Shown: piece after piece, positions 10,391 to 23,305 of the stretch
How positions within the stretch are numbered: position 1 is the first letter of the stretch
Layout of the letters: each line of letters opens with the position of its first letter
Assembly: GCA_951812925.1 (NCBI GenBank)
Contig: OX638371.1
Span: forward strand, 113,979,124 to 114,043,123
DNA from: Calliopum simillimum
Lineage: Eukaryota; Arthropoda; Insecta; Diptera; Lauxaniidae
Reading direction: 5' to 3'
Length of the DNA: 64,000 bases
Position numbers and translations under genes: made by a program
The notes under the pieces: generated by a model
The model's input: only the letters and a program-made list of their open reading frames with translations
The model's database searches: none
Told to the model about the DNA's origin: nothing

Positions 10391-11879
10391 TTACAAACAA
10401 ATCACTAAATTCAAAATCTCTTAGTAAGAGTTACGTTCAGAAAATCTTAAAGTTTAAGTAACTAAATAAATAAATTTCATGAAATCTAACTCAAAATAAT
10501 TTAATTTCGGTTGAAAAAATTGCATGTAACTTTTTCATCTCACTAAAAACTAACAATAATTTCTTACACTTTTTTATAATTAAAAGTATATTTAATGTGA
10601 TACTCAAGTTGCATACAAATTGAAATAGAAATCAAATTAAATTTTTCACATCTTGCACACTTCAGAGTTAGTAGTAGTTTATTACATTTCTAATAAAAAC
10701 TTTTTGCTCTTTACAGCAATAATTTTTAAAATGTCACACAAAATAAAAAATAAATAAATTTCTTTCAGTAACAATACACACGCACTACTTGAGCGCACAC
10801 ACTGTGACACGCTGAGTTGTTTTCTAATAAAATTTTCAAAAAAACGCCTTTCAACGCTAACATAACTTTTCATTATAAGAGCAACAACAATTTTCTCGTT
10901 ATGCCTACGTATGTGTACACACACGTACACAGTTAAACACATTTGACATATACACACACACATGCTTTAACCTTAAAAAAACAAAAACAGCCTAAGGAGT
11001 TAAGGATATAAACACTTTTTTAGCACTTGAACACACGCACAGATGCGTATTCAACACACACGCCACTGTCAAATAGCGACATATTTCATGAGATGAAAAA
11101 AGTAGGCGAAAAGTGCTGCAAAAAAAAAGGAAAAACAAGGACTCTGTCAAGTAGCAATTCTTTACTTCTCGTTTTGTAAATAAAATAAAATGAAAGCATT
11201 CGAAGGGAAACGGAAGTGCGTTGGAAAGACTTCCTCTCTTCTTATGCTTGAATTTTTTATTCAAATGTGTGACTGTTATTTTAAAATAGCAATCAGAAAA
11301 ATTGATATTTGACACTGTCATTCATTTTAGTGTAACTGTAATAACTTCAATCGATTGCAGTATTTTACAGCTCTGCTTTATGTCAAATATTAAAAAATAA
11401 ATGTTTTTCTTTGCACTTTATGCTTTTGTTATTTAAGCTCAGGCAAACAAAGAGTTAATGGCACGTTGAAACAAAAGTTTGTCCATTTTTTCTCTCATCA
11501 ATTTAAAGCATCAAAAAAATGCTGATAAAAATGTATTGCCACTTTTGTGTTCAAATAAAATGCGCAGAGCACATGTCCCTACATAAATACTATTAAAATA
11601 TAAAAAGAAAAAGAATGTTAATATATCTACTTAAATGATGGATAATTTGAACAAGATGTTGTGCATTTTTAAGGACATTCTACTTTGTACAGCAACTAGG
11701 GCAATACAAAATTTATACGGCAACTGGTTTCTTACCCTTAAAATTGAGTTAATTTAACATTTGGTTAACTTGAACAAAAAAAGTCATAAGCAACAAGTGC
11801 CTGTGTATTGCTTCTATTTAAAGCTCGCTACTTTCGCTATGTTGTTATGATTTTTTTGGTGTTTGCGCTCATTACTTGA
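10391..11879. other. Non-coding spacer, no gene seen
   Basis: Contains CA-rich simple sequence (ACACACA near 10780-10960) that makes open frames on the minus strand without recognisable domains. Confidence 0.5.
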
Positions 11880-12935
11880 AAAACGTCTCATGATTCATTA
11901 AAAAAAAGTTCGCATGATATTGTAGGAAAAAAATTTTTTCGCATTTTTCATACGTCTTGTTTAAGTGCAAAGGAATTGTTTAAAAAAATCGCATGCTACT
12001 TAAAAAAATCGCGTGATATTTAAGGAAAAATTTTTTTGCTTCATTCTTTATACCTGCTATTTTAAAGTCTAAGAAAAATTATTTTAAAAAAAATCTCATG
12101 CTACTTTCAAAAAATTGCATGATATTTTTTGAAAAAATTTGTTTATACATTCCTTATGCACGTTAATTTAGGTGCCAGGGAACTAACGAGTTGTTCTTAA
12201 AAAATCGAATGCTTCTTACAAAAGATCACATGATATTTTATGCAAACATCGCATGACATTCTATGAAAAAATTTGTTTTCGCATTTTTAGTGCTAATTGT
12301 TTGACAAATCACATGATATTTAAGGAAAAGTTGTTGTGGTGCATTCTTTATACCTGCTATTTTAAAAACTAATTATTTTAAAAAATAGTCTCATGCTACT
12401 TACAAAAAATTGCATGATGTCCTTTGAACAAATTCGTTTATCTATGCAATTTTCATACACATTATTTTAGGTGCAAAGGAACTAACGAGTAGTTTTTAAA
12501 AAAATCGCGTGATATTCTATGTATGAATGAATTTGTTTTCGCATTTTTCATACACTTTGTTTTTAAATTCTAATGAAGAATTGTATGAAAAATAGCAAGC
12601 AAAATTGCGTGATACTTTAGGAAAAATTTTGCTGTTGCATTCTCATGCCCGCTATTTTAAAAACGAAGAAACTACGGAACTTAAAAAAAATTTCATGCTA
12701 CTAACAAAAAATCACATGATATTTTTTTAAATGTCATGAACTAAGATGGCATTTCAAGTGTTAAAATTTATTTGAAAAAATTTATTTTTAAAAAATTGCA
12801 TGCTACTTGCAAAAAATTGCATGATATTTAATGAAAAAACAGTGCTTCTGCATTTCAAACCTTTTATTTTAAAAACCAAGAAGCTTCGGAACTTCAAAAA
12901 AAATCTCATGCTACAAACAAAAGATCGAATGATAC
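11880..12935. repeat. Divergent tandem array of ATCGCATG motifs
   Basis: About nine units of roughly 100-190 bp, each with a pair of phrases such as TCGCATGCTACTTA and TTGCATGATATTT, followed by GGAAAAATTT and TTTATACCTGCTATTTTAAA. CATGCTACT recurs near 11993, 12105, 12393, 12690, 12799 and 12907. Related to the satellite at 8995-10390. Confidence 0.75.
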
Positions 12936-14140
12936 TTAATTGCGCTACAAGCTTAAAAATTTATTTGAATTTGTTTATTTGAATTTTTTTTTTTTGTTTT
13001 CCTGGGCTCACATGTTTAATATGCTTTTGATGCCCTTTAAGTTCATGCCTTTACAATTCTTTAAAAAAATTCCAATACATAATTTTTCACTCTGTCAAAC
13101 GCGACATATACATAAATGACTAAAATGTATGCCTGATGTTTTTATCTTTTCACTTGGCAAGGATAATAGCAAACGTTTTTAGACAGAAAAGAGTGAAACG
13201 GAAATGCAGACAGACAGACAGACTGGCATATATCATTCATGAAAGTAAGCACACTGAAAGACAACCGAGTATAGACAGAAAAGCACATATATGCTTCTAC
13301 AAACAAAACATAGGACTCCATTTGCCGACATTTATGTGAAAAGATATTTCAACATTCTGACTTTGTATTATTGTTATCTAAAATGCAATACATACACATA
13401 CACAAAATTTTACAAATGACTGAGGATTGTATACACACACGCGCCTAAATCATAATACTGTTTATATAATAGTTTTGAACCTGAAAGTTTGCAGCAACAA
13501 TGAATTCTTATGTATGTATATGTGTGATTGGGTAGCATATGCTGAAGTGTTGCATTTCAGCAGTTGTCTACTTTTAGGCACTTTGTTTGCATGATGCTTG
13601 GCTGGTTGGGGGAGGATTTTGTGCAGCTTTTCATTTCTGTTTTCGTTTGCAATTATTAAATTCGTATGTTGATTCATTAATACTGAACTTTAAAATCAAA
13701 TTTTAAAGATTTTAATCTTTAGACAAAAAAAAAGAATCTCTTAAGAATATAGCTACGACTTTTTGTAAGAAGTAGAGGAATAGTGTCGCCTGCAGGCACC
13801 TCCCCCCCAACCCCGTTACTTTTGACAGAAAACAAATACGGCTGTTCTGACAAATGTTGAGCGCGTGTTATGACAGCACGAAGTTTTTGTGCATATACTG
13901 GAGCAAACGCATATGTTTGTGCTGTTTAGAAAACAATTTTCGAATAAGTAAAAGTCAACACACAAGTTTTTTTTTCAATCATTTTCCAAGTGCGATAAAT
14001 CGAAATGAGTCAATCGAAAAGCTGAATGCAATCTTTATTTATGCAGTAAATTTATTATCTGTTTTGTGATTCAAAACTGAATCCAACCAAAATGTTCACA
14101 CAACAGAATTTGCTTATTTCTTTTTAAAGTGGCTGTCAAA
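12936..14140. other. Non-coding stretch, no gene seen
   Basis: Contains a CAGACAGACAGACAGA run near 13206-13222 and C-rich TCCCCCCCAACCCC near 13801; otherwise ordinary A/T-rich DNA. Confidence 0.5.
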
Positions 14141-14163
14141 GTCGGCTGTGGGCACGTAATTAG

Positions 14164-14832
14164 GTCGGTTGTGGGCACCCTTCTTTTTTAATTTGAAGCG
14201 TGTGTTTTGCTGAAATATCGTCGTGTATGCCAACATTACCAATTTAAATAGCGTTTTCTTATGACTTTTTACGCTTTTTTAGTTGAAAGGAAAGAAACAA
14301 TAGGTACTTTAAAGATATCGTAGAAAAAAAGTTATTTTCTTTAAGTGTGGGTGTTAAGGGGGCATATCACTTTGCAAAAAATCTCGGTATTGAGTTTCCA
14401 GAGAAGTGGAAAGAGGAGCAGATGGCGGGCATGGATTAGTACAAAAAATTCATGCTTGGAAAAAGAGCAATGTCAAAAAGGGCTAGAAATTATGTCCCCC
14501 AGCCGGCTTAGTCTGCAAAATAATTGAACCGGCATTGACGCTGAAGACAATCAAGTCTGATTTCAGGGCAACAGGCATGATGCCATTCGATCCAGACTTT
14601 TTCAGTGACGCTGATTTTGTTAAAACCATTGAGCAGAATTTGTTGATCCAGATTTATTTTTTTTTTTGTCAAAAATTATCAGTTCACTATTTTTTTGATA
14701 CAATTTTTTCAACGGCAAAATCAACCAGTAGTCAGCTAAGTTCTGTAGCTTTCCATTGATACTTATATGTCTGCATAATATACATTTGGTCAAAAGTTAT
14801 GAGTCGAAAACAAAAATGTGCCCACACCCGAC
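14164..14832 (+). mobile_element. Internally deleted pogo/Tigger-like DNA transposon
   Basis: The inverted ends are GTCGGTTGTGGGCAC (14164-14178) and GTGCCCACACCCGAC (14818-14832), with TA nearby on each side. A second copy of the end, GTCGGCTGTGGGCAC, sits just outside at 14141-14155. The interior joins the N-terminal and C-terminal parts of one transposase with the catalytic middle missing (see the pseudogene entry). Confidence 0.75.
14358..14690 (+). pseudogene. Pogo/Tigger-like (CENP-B HTH, DDE_1 family) transposase fragments
   Basis: The first part reads AYHFAKNLGIEFPEKWKEEQ then MAGMD-stop-YKKFMLGK, matching the CENP-B-type DNA-binding region (typically MAGxDWxxxFM). The stop replaces the conserved Trp by TGG to TAG. 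Two more stops follow after VPQPA. The second part, LKTIKSDFRATGMMPFDPDF followed by FSDADF, matches the segment after the DDE domain in this family. The catalytic core is deleted, so no activity is possible. Confidence 0.75.
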
Positions 14833-14844
14833 TTTATTTCCCTG

Positions 14845-16311
14845 CATAAATAATTAATTTAAAATATTTTTGCGAATTTTTCCTACAACACTACTTTCCA
14901 TTTTACTAATTTATTGTTTTTTTTTTTTTTCTCTTCTTTTCTTGCAGGTATGTTGTTTTCAACGAATACAAAGTTCTATTGTAAGTTCAAAAATGTCAGA
15001 AATTCTTTTTGCTCTTAAAGCGTATGCATCTTACATGGTAAACTTAAGCGTTTTGTCAACAATTCACAAAATTTAAATTAAATCTGTAAAATTTCTCTTG
15101 AAAACATCACTACAGATATATAAAGTTTGGGAACTTGCGACTGCAAAACACCTTAAAAGCGTCATGCTAAGCAGAAAATACCTTTGTGATGAGTCGTCGC
15201 AAAAAAAAAGATGTTTATTTTTAAACTGAAATATATTTAATTTTCATATAATATATATTCATTTTGTCTTTTCAAATTTTTTGGCAGTGCCCTCATAATT
15301 TTTAGCAATAACACAACAAAATTTCAATATTTTTGCTTTGTTTTCATCAAAATTATTTTTGTAATTTATGACTTAATCCTTAACATTAAATCGGTGCAAA
15401 AAAATCATAAATTTTAAGTAAAAAGAAAATCAAAATTCTTCCTCACACAATGATGTGTCAAGAAAATATCATTTATATAAAATTAAATCTGCTCAAACTG
15501 CCCCTTTTTGTTTGATTTCATTTCATTATATTCATGGCGCGTCGGTTTATAATAATTAGATTTTCAGAAAAATATAACCCCACACCCTGCTCACTTCCCT
15601 CTGGCCATATCAACTTGCTGAAGTTCTGTTTTGAGTAGACCACAGCAGCGGCAACGTTTTAACAAATTTAACAAACCGTTGCGATTGGACCAATTTTTTT
15701 TTTTTTTCGGCCATGTTGCCATTTTATTAAGAAAATCCTTTATTTGACAAGGGTTCGTTTTCAACATAGCAAAACAATACAATACAATGATATTGTATTA
15801 GGGGTGCGGGTGGTAACTGTCATTTGTGTTACCAAATTCTTTAGTTGTATTGTGGTTTATTTGTGTATTAAGGTCTCCTACTTATTTGCTCTTTATTCGG
15901 AAGGAGTGAAACTTGTGTTTACGTTTTATATTTATAGGATTTGACTTATCGTTTGCATTGAGTAGTACTACATAAATTGGAAAATAATTGGGTATCGTGC
16001 GCATTGAATTTGAATGATTAAAGTTTAATGAACCGAAAAATAGATTTTTTTGGTCATTTGGGAATGATCTCTTTCAAAAAAAGAATTGGATTTTCTTATT
16101 AGTTACTTTCTTTGTGATATGGACTTACATACATGTTTTGGATTGAAAGTTAGGAAGATGATAGGGAAATTTTTTTTCTTATTAGCTTTTGCTTTTTTTG
16201 TGATATTGAGTTATATACGAAGTATGGATTATAGTAACAAAGCTAACAATCTCCATATTTTTCATGAAGGTATCTGATATTATTTGATCACAAGCTATTA
16301 TCAAATGCATC
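14845..16311. other. Non-coding stretch, no gene seen
   Basis: A/T-rich, with poly-T runs at 14920-14930 and 15692-15708. The short open frames have no recognisable domains. Confidence 0.5.
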
Positions 16312-17627
16312 TACGAGGGGCCTAACAAAAGTTCGCTTAGTTGAATTGAAAAATCTTTTAAATTTAATTTTTTAAATTTATATCTTTATTCTTCATTTAT
16401 TTGTATTTTTTCAACGTAATCGCCATTTATTTTGATACATTTTTGAAGTCGATAAATCCATCTTGAAAAACAGTCTTCAAAATCGGCTTTTTGCAGTTTT
16501 GCAATTTCATCATTAACCGCATTTATTATCTCCTCATTGCTGTTGAAGACTCTCCCTCTCAAATTTTTTTTATTTTTGGAAACAACAAGAAGTCACAAGG
16601 CGCTAGATCTGGGGAATAAGGCGCGGGACGAATTTCTTCGATGCCTAAAAGCGCAATAAAATCGGTCGTTTTTTCAGCAGTGTGCGGTGGCGCATTATCG
16701 TGATGTAGAAAGTAGCAGCGTAGCTCCTTTTTTTGGCGTTTCCCAATAAATTTTGGAAGACTTCTGGTAAACGGGTTTCAGTTTACCACTTAGCAGTAAC
16801 CGTCTGACCTTTTTCCAAAGGAATAGCAGCTACAACTTTCTCTCTGGTGAAGTAAACTGTCATCATTACTTTTGTTGCTGACTTTTTTTTGCTTTACTTT
16901 AACAGTTGGACTTGCACTTTCTGGGCTCCATACCATGGATTGTTGTTTGGTTTCAGGGTCGTACTTCTAAAGCTATGCTTCATCACCTGTTACAATTTTT
17001 TTGAAGGTGTTAGACCCTCCGTTTTTGAATTGTTCAAGAAAATACTTAGCAAAACGCACACATGCCTCTTTTTGAGCATCACTTAAAATTCTAGGAACCC
17101 ATCGTGCAGATTTCTCCGCGTATCCAAGATCATTTTTTAATATTTGCGATACAGCCATGGCATTCAAGCCCAGTTCCTCAGCAATGATTTTCTGGGTCAA
17201 TCTTGGATCTTCGTCAATTTTAGACTTAACCAGCGCTACACATTCATAATCAGTCGAAGATTTTGGGCAGCCTTCTCGAGGTTCGTCCTTCACAGAAAAA
17301 TGACCTGTCTGGAATCTTCGGGACCAGTTTGAAATAGTCGCGAGGGATGGCGCATTAACTTCAAATGCTATTTGGCATTCATTAAATATTTCCATAGGCT
17401 TGAGCTTACGTCGAAATCCAAAAAGAATAGCAGACCGAATCTCTTGCTGCGTTGGCATTGGAATATCTGCTGACATTGTTTCACGAATTTTACGTTTTCT
17501 TCTCTCCATTTTGACTGACCTTTCTGAAAATTAAAATGGTATATCGTAAGACTATAACAAATAATACGCAATTTTTTGATTTACTAAAAATTTATAACAT
17601 GACACCAATTAAGCGAACTTTTGTTAG
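16312..17627 (-). mobile_element. Nearly full-length mariner element
   Basis: The ends TACGAGGGGCCTAACAAAAG continuing TTCGCTTA (16312-16339) and TTAAGCGAACTTTTGTTAGG continuing CCCTACGTA (17599-17627) are inverted repeats of about 28 bp with TA at the borders. The total of about 1.3 kb is the normal mariner size. It encodes one decayed transposase on the minus strand. Confidence 0.93.
16386..17509 (-). pseudogene. Mariner transposase, inactivated
   Basis: The minus-strand frame starts at 17509 and is open for 178 codons through the two helix-turn-helix regions, ending GDEA then TAG at 16973, exactly where mariner has GDEAW or GDESW. After that point the second catalytic motif (HHDNAPPH) and third (YSPDLAPCDF) are still readable, and the normal C-terminus WIYRLQKCIKINGDYVEKI ends at a TAA at 16386-16388. 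These parts lie in shifted frames separated by stops. The D,D34D order identifies the family; the first nonsense codon and later frameshifts make it non-functional. Confidence 0.92.
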
Positions 17628-17789
17628 GCCCTACGTAGATGTCACTATCAAATATACCCATGAATAAAGGCGAGATTGTCACCTTTGTTTCCATATATCT
17701 ATGATAGTGCCATCTTCTTACATTTGATGGTTATTTGTGATCAAACACTTGGGCCCTTATTAAAAGTCGTTAGTTAACCAATAAGTTTA

Positions 17790-18055
17790 CTAATAAAGTG
17801 ACAAGAGTTTAACTAATGTTTCATACTCACAGTGTTTTGGTTAACTAAAACAATAAACAGCACAGGAATATTGTTGTTGCTGACGATCAACCACGTTTTT
17901 AGAATTTTCTCAAAACTTATATGGATTCCTTTTCTTCTGCATCAGCTGTTGGTTGACTAATGGTTAACCAATAAAATTTGGGGGTTTAACTAATGCTTAA
18001 CTAATGACTGAAAATATAATATTGTTGGTAAAACTCTTGTTACTATTATTATTTA
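17790..18055. repeat. Short inverted-repeat element with TTAACTAATG motifs
   Basis: AATAAAGTGACAAGAGTTTA near 17793 is mirrored by TAAAACTCTTGTTACTATT near 18029 with about two mismatches. Between them lie several GTTAACCAATAA and TTAACTAATG phrases. Probably a MITE of about 260 bp; its borders are uncertain. Confidence 0.45.
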
Positions 18056-18504
18056 TATGGACGATTCCGCTAAAGAGCCGTAATTTCATGTTCCATTGAT
18101 TTTGAACCTAAAAAAATCTCAAATTTGACTTTTTAATGGCATAATTCGCTACTTTTTCTGGCATTTTCTAAAAATGCCAACAACGACAAAAATGGAATTT
18201 AAAGTTCAAAACTTGGAAATTATTATAAAACTTTTTGACCTCAAGATTCAATCAAGATCATCTTGGAGCTCATTCGACTTATCTACTTTTAAATCACAAT
18301 AATTAAAACTAAACATTAAAAAGTACTGATTCATATTCCTGAATATTTGTTCTAAAGGTTTTCGTTATGCGGAATTGGTTACTAAGTTTTTATGTTATTC
18401 CTCAATGCAAATCATTTCGTAATTTTTGATTGTATAGACAAGTATATCTCTATTGATGTATACTATAAAATCCCTCTTCTATTTACGAGCTAAATAAATA
18501 TATT

Positions 18505-19015
18505 ACTTCAAAAAGGCGTCTTTCACACAAAGGTACTGACAACACCTTAAACGGAAAATTATATTATGAAGCTATTGCGCTCTTTTAACTGCAAAAATGC
18601 CTTTGCCGTGTCATTGAAATTTACTACGCAAAAATTACATAGACATAAATATTTTTGTCGTGCAGAATTGGATATTAAAATAGTTAGTATTAAGTTGATT
18701 GTGCATGCAAATGGAAAATTATATTTTGAAGCTTTTACGCCTTCACCGTGTCACGCTTTTACATTAGTCATTAAGTTTTGATTGTAAAACAAGTATGCCT
18801 TTACCGTGGTATAAGACTCCTCTTCTTTTTATGAGCTTTATAAATGTATTTTACTTTAGAAAGGCGTCTTTCACACATACTGATGGCATCTTTAGCGGAA
18901 AATTATATTTTGAAGCTTTAGCGCTCGTATAACTGCAAAAATGCCTTTATCGTGTTATGCTTTTACCGTGGATATTTTGAAATTTACTACGCAAAACTGC
19001 ATAGACCTAGTATAT
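18505..19015. repeat. Tandem repeat, about 345-bp period
   Basis: AAAGGCGTCTTTCACACA occurs at about 18515 and 18862, each followed by ACTGA(C/T), GCGGAAAATTATATT-like and GAAGCTTT/GAAGCTAT phrases and TGCAAAAATGCCTTT. GGAAAATTATATTTTGAAGC occurs a third time at 18713, so the pattern is a nested tandem with shorter inner repeats. The open frame at 18566-18781 comes from it. Confidence 0.65.
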
Positions 19016-20763
19016 GAAAATACTATTTCCAGGTGAAGTTTCTTATGACAACTTTAAGCGACTTTTTTTTTCTTTTTCTAGTAAAAATTATGGCTTTTTT
19101 TTGTAGAACTGTCCACACATAATTTAAGGCATGGGTCTACTATGGCTAGTATTTAGAGATGGTTTTTGCAACTGGCGTCATTGTGCTTCGTCATTTATTT
19201 TGCAGATTGTTAGATACTTATGTAGTTCACAACAAACTAAACAATTTGGAGCCAGATGTTTTCCAAGTAACACTACAAATTTCAAAAAACTGCCATAAAT
19301 CGAGCACAAATGTGCATCAACTCAGGAGTTGGTCATTTAGGCGACTTTCCAGTCCATTTTTTTTAATTTTTAACAAAATGGTAACAATTCGCATTATAAC
19401 ATTACTTTTGCTCCACCTTGTAAGATACTCCGCATACACATCCCCTACAGTTAATTTTAAATTATGTATTTCCATCAACTCATTAAGTGTACATAAAACT
19501 GTCGTCGTCGTCGTCCTTGAGCCACAAAACGATGCAACAACCCAACCTACTTTTCTTGTGTAAACGAATTCTGTAGCGCCTGAAGCGAACGCTGCTTCTT
19601 CATAACTCATGTATTAATTAATCACCGCGCTTAAATTAAATGACACTCATACGCCACCACCATATGACAAATTAAGATCTCCACCGGCACCGACGACTCT
19701 TCTTTCTCTCTCTGATGATGATGCCAAAAGACATTTATTTCGCATTTACAATTAAATGAAGGAATTGCAACTTTTAAGACCCCGCGAGACAACTTGTTTT
19801 ACAACACTGTACTGTACTCACTGTCACGGCGCGATTAATGCCATTTTAATTTGAATAAATAAATTCTTACATTCTTAAGTAAAAATGCAAAAATTTCATT
19901 GCAGCCACCACTTTAGAGTGCACATAAAATATAAAAAATAATTTGCATATTTGTTGCGAAAAATCATATTCATTCATATGAATTGTTGCTATATCCTCTC
20001 GTGTGACAAAATTGCATGTGCTGCGTCATTTTATTAAAAATTAAATTTCCATTTTTATGCTGTGACATTTTTGCATTTCACAGACACATATGCATGCATG
20101 CGTTTTGTGTGTGTTTGTGTGCTTGCAACAAATATGCAATTATTACAATCACAAATTGGGCTAATTTGCCAGAAATATCACATAAAATACAGCATAATCT
20201 ATTTGTGATGACTAAAACTTGGCAATGATTTTCATCACTGCACATTCTACGAAATTTAAAAGAAATTTCTTTATTAAATTGCCTAAGAGAGTACTTAATA
20301 TTTGGTAACTAAATTAAGTTTTTGATGTACAAACAAATAATTATTCTTGGGTTTTCTTTATATGTGCTGATCCGTGCCAACAAAATTATTTACAATAAAC
20401 TTTTTTGTTGTTGACGATAATCAGATGAAATTGCACCTCAATTAATTGACTCAATTTTACGCAGTTTTTATATCTTTTTGTATGCTTGGCACTATTTCGG
20501 TTCGACCAAAGAAAGAGGTGCCACTTTTTTCTAGTCAAAAAAATAATTTTGCTTGCAACTAAAATATGTTCCTTGGTATAATGTAAGACTTTGCACAAAA
20601 TATTTTATGTGGGCTTGAATTTGTTTGGGGCAAAAGACACAATTTTTTGTACCAAAAATACCATACTTAAGCTCTGCATTAGAAGTTTTTCGAAAGTTCG
20701 TCGCTGGGTTAGGATATTGACTTAAGAAACAGTTTAAATATTCAAATTTCAAATATTCCACCC
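19016..20763. other. Non-coding stretch, no gene seen
   Basis: Includes a GTCGTCGTCGTCGTC run at 19501-19515 that creates overlapping open frames on both strands (19159-19610) without domains. Confidence 0.5.
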
Positions 20764-20876
20764 TGCGCTAAACCCTTAAAGTATGTTATTTTATTATCAT
20801 ATTTTCGATCACACCACTCCTCTTTGTTTTCTTTTAAGCTTCAAGAATAAAATAGCATACTTTCAGGATAAACGCT
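20764..20876. repeat. Small imperfect hairpin/MITE, 113 bp
   Basis: TGCGCTAAACCCTTAAAGTA continuing TGTTATTTTATT is mirrored by AATAAAATAGCATACTTTCA continuing GGATAAACGCT with a handful of mismatches. Stems of about 30 bp surround about 50 bp of loop. Confidence 0.55.
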
Positions 20877-21049
20877 AAAAAGGTGACGTATTTGAAATTT
20901 GTATTTTTTTACTGTTTTTAAAATCAATATCAAGAGGTAGTGGGTACCTAATATTCCAAAATCATTTGAAGCAGAACTTTTACATTTTTGACAAACCATT
21001 TCTGTGAATTTTTTTTTTGTTTTTTTTTTTTTCCTGGGCTATATAGGAT

Positions 21050-21565
21050 GTATGTCATAAGTTAACGAAGCTTCTGATAGATGAGACCTAGGCAAACAAA
21101 AAATTGCACTGAGAGATAGTGTAAAATGTACCCCTGAGGAGTTATTGGGTTAAAACTGATTTTCTGATTTGTCTTACGAAAAAAAAGTTTCTTGGGTCAC
21201 CCTAGCTTTTTAGAGAAAACTGTTTTTATAAAAATCTTCTAGCTAATTATTTGAGCTTTTTAAGAGTGTATCTGGTTTTTAAGGTTCAAAAAGATTTCGC
21301 AAAGTTCTGAACCTTTATAGTTGAGATTTTAAGTTTTTTTTGCATCTTTCGATTTTGGCGGCAGTTTTAGTATGAGAAACGTCCTATTAATATACAATTT
21401 TATAATTTTTTTTGACTTTCCTTTAATTCGATAGTTAATTTATTATACCAATTTGGGATTTAAGGTCCGAAAAAAATACTTTTCAAGAATAATCCGTTTA
21501 AAGGCTTCTGTAGATAAAGGGCAGTGCATTGCATGCAAGTTACCCGTGTGTTACATAGAAAAGTA
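21050..21565 (+). repeat. Single arm of the 39.3-kb foldback family
   Basis: From CATAAGTTAACGAAGCTTCT onward this matches the left arm of the palindrome at 39312-42427 in order. Shared pieces are AAAATGTACCCCTGA, GGGTTAAAACTGATTTTCTG, GGGTCACCCTAGC, TTTTGGCGGC and TTATACCAA. It also retains the CCCGTGTGTTACAT piece seen in the right arm but missing from the left. No mirrored second arm follows, so this is a solo arm. Confidence 0.75.
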
Positions 21566-22739
21566 TTTTTTTAATAAAATTCTTTGAACAACATCGCTTC
21601 CAAAAATCTTCAGAGAATCATTTCAAGTAAAAACCAACCTTTTATTAAGTCTTCTTCTTAAAAAACATGAATCATATGTACTTTTCAATAAATGGTTATT
21701 ATAGAAGTGAAAATTTCTTTTTTCTTTAAAATTTCATGTTTTTAGTATTAATTCTCCCCACAGAAAAAAATTTCCAACATCTTTTTCGCTAAACTAAATG
21801 AAAATATTTCGCATTCCATGGAAACTTTTGTTAAATAATTATGCCACATAAATAAAGCCTTTGAATTTCCAGGCTTATTTTCACTTTGTGCTATTGCTGT
21901 TTTTATTACAGCACTTTTGTTCGCTCTGATTTTAATAATATTTTATTAATGGTTTTGCTTTTCATTGTTAATTGGTTTTTAATAACTCTGTTTATTTTCA
22001 GTGCCAGTGGTAGGATGCTTAAGATAAAATACGCCAAAATTGGTGGTACCTTTAAAAGCGAAAAATACTTGAGTGAAAATACTGGCAGCTGTAGTGTTTT
22101 TAATTGGAAATATTTTAAGCGGAAATTGCGCAAATATTTCGCAAGTGTTGTTTAACTTAATTAAAAATGTTTAGGGGGATGGGGGGTTCATGGGGTATAC
22201 GATTTAGAAGAACAAGCAAGCATATATTTATTTGTTTAATTTAATTGCAATTTATTAAATTTAAACTGTGAACAGTGAAAAATTTTAAAATTATATAACA
22301 TTTCTCATCATCAAAATAGAAAAAAAAAAAATATTTATATGTTTAAATTTCCCAACCCCCTTTTTTGGCCTGACTTTCTGAATTGTTTTATGTGAAAACA
22401 ACAGTGTTGAGAATAAAAATAAACAATTGAAATGCTTAAAAATAAACCACTCAGGTGAAATGAAATAAAATTTGTACGCAGTAAGAAAAAAAGGACAACA
22501 ACAAAATGAACATTGGCATTTATTTTTGATTTAATTAAGTAATAAGCAAAAACAAAATCAACAGTTAAATATACAAAGTTCACAGCAATTTAGGGTGTCC
22601 CAAAACTGATGCAAGAAGTAATTTAGTTAGGAAAAGAATTTAGCTTAAAAATTATGAATTTTTGTAGGATGTATCAGTTTTCTATGGCAAAAACCTGCCA
22701 TCTGCGTTCTCATGTAAAAATTCTGTTTTTTGTGTCTTA
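21566..22739. other. Non-coding stretch, no gene seen
   Basis: Ordinary A/T-rich DNA. The 89-codon open frame at 21886-22155 is mirrored by an antisense frame and lacks a domain. Confidence 0.5.
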
Positions 22740-23305
22740 AAAATAACCTTTACTGGCGTGATGTCACTTGTACTCAGAGGTTTTCTTAACATAAGCGCAT
22801 CAGAATTAATCAGATAAAAATTAAAATGGAGTCCTCACTGACTAAAATTTCGCGATTTTAAAGTACTGTATGTTCAAACGTTTCATTTTTGTTCTACCAA
22901 ATATCTTATAACGCGCAAAAAGATAAATGGCACCCGGACCGAACCACTCTCAGTAATAAGGTAGCATTTCTCCTTTTTGGTGTATAACGAATAACAAGAA
23001 ACGAAGGTCCACTCATCAGTGGCAGGAATTACATTCAATTTATTTTGATTTATGCACCATATAACTGTATCAAACGTTCACTGCTTTGCTGCCTCACGAA
23101 ATACATACATGCAAAAAAAAGTCAGGTGATTGCATTCCCAATTTTTTTTAGAAATCCCGCAACTAAAGCTTAAGGAAGTCGTTTACACAACTGAATTAAA
23201 TTTTGTCCATATCTGAATGCTATGAAGCACCAAATGATGAAATTGAACGGGGTGCCATATCATCTGGGGTGCCATTTCTCCCGAGTTAACCCTAATTTGA
23301 CTATT
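22740..23305 (+). repeat. Copy 1 of the GGTGCCATAT-ended element family
   Basis: Shares with 58370-59335, in the same order: CTGTA(T/C)GTTCA(A/G)ACG, AAATGGCACCSGR-like, GGT(A/G)(G/C)CATTTCTCCTTTTTGG, ACTGTATCAAA, CGTTCACTGC, GAAATTGAA and the end GGGGTGCCATTTCTCC. The 5' part is missing. Confidence 0.75.

Noticed and set aside
19159..19610. Overlapping 134- and 97-codon frames on opposite strands
   Set aside because: Both depend on a GTC/GAC trinucleotide run and show no domain.
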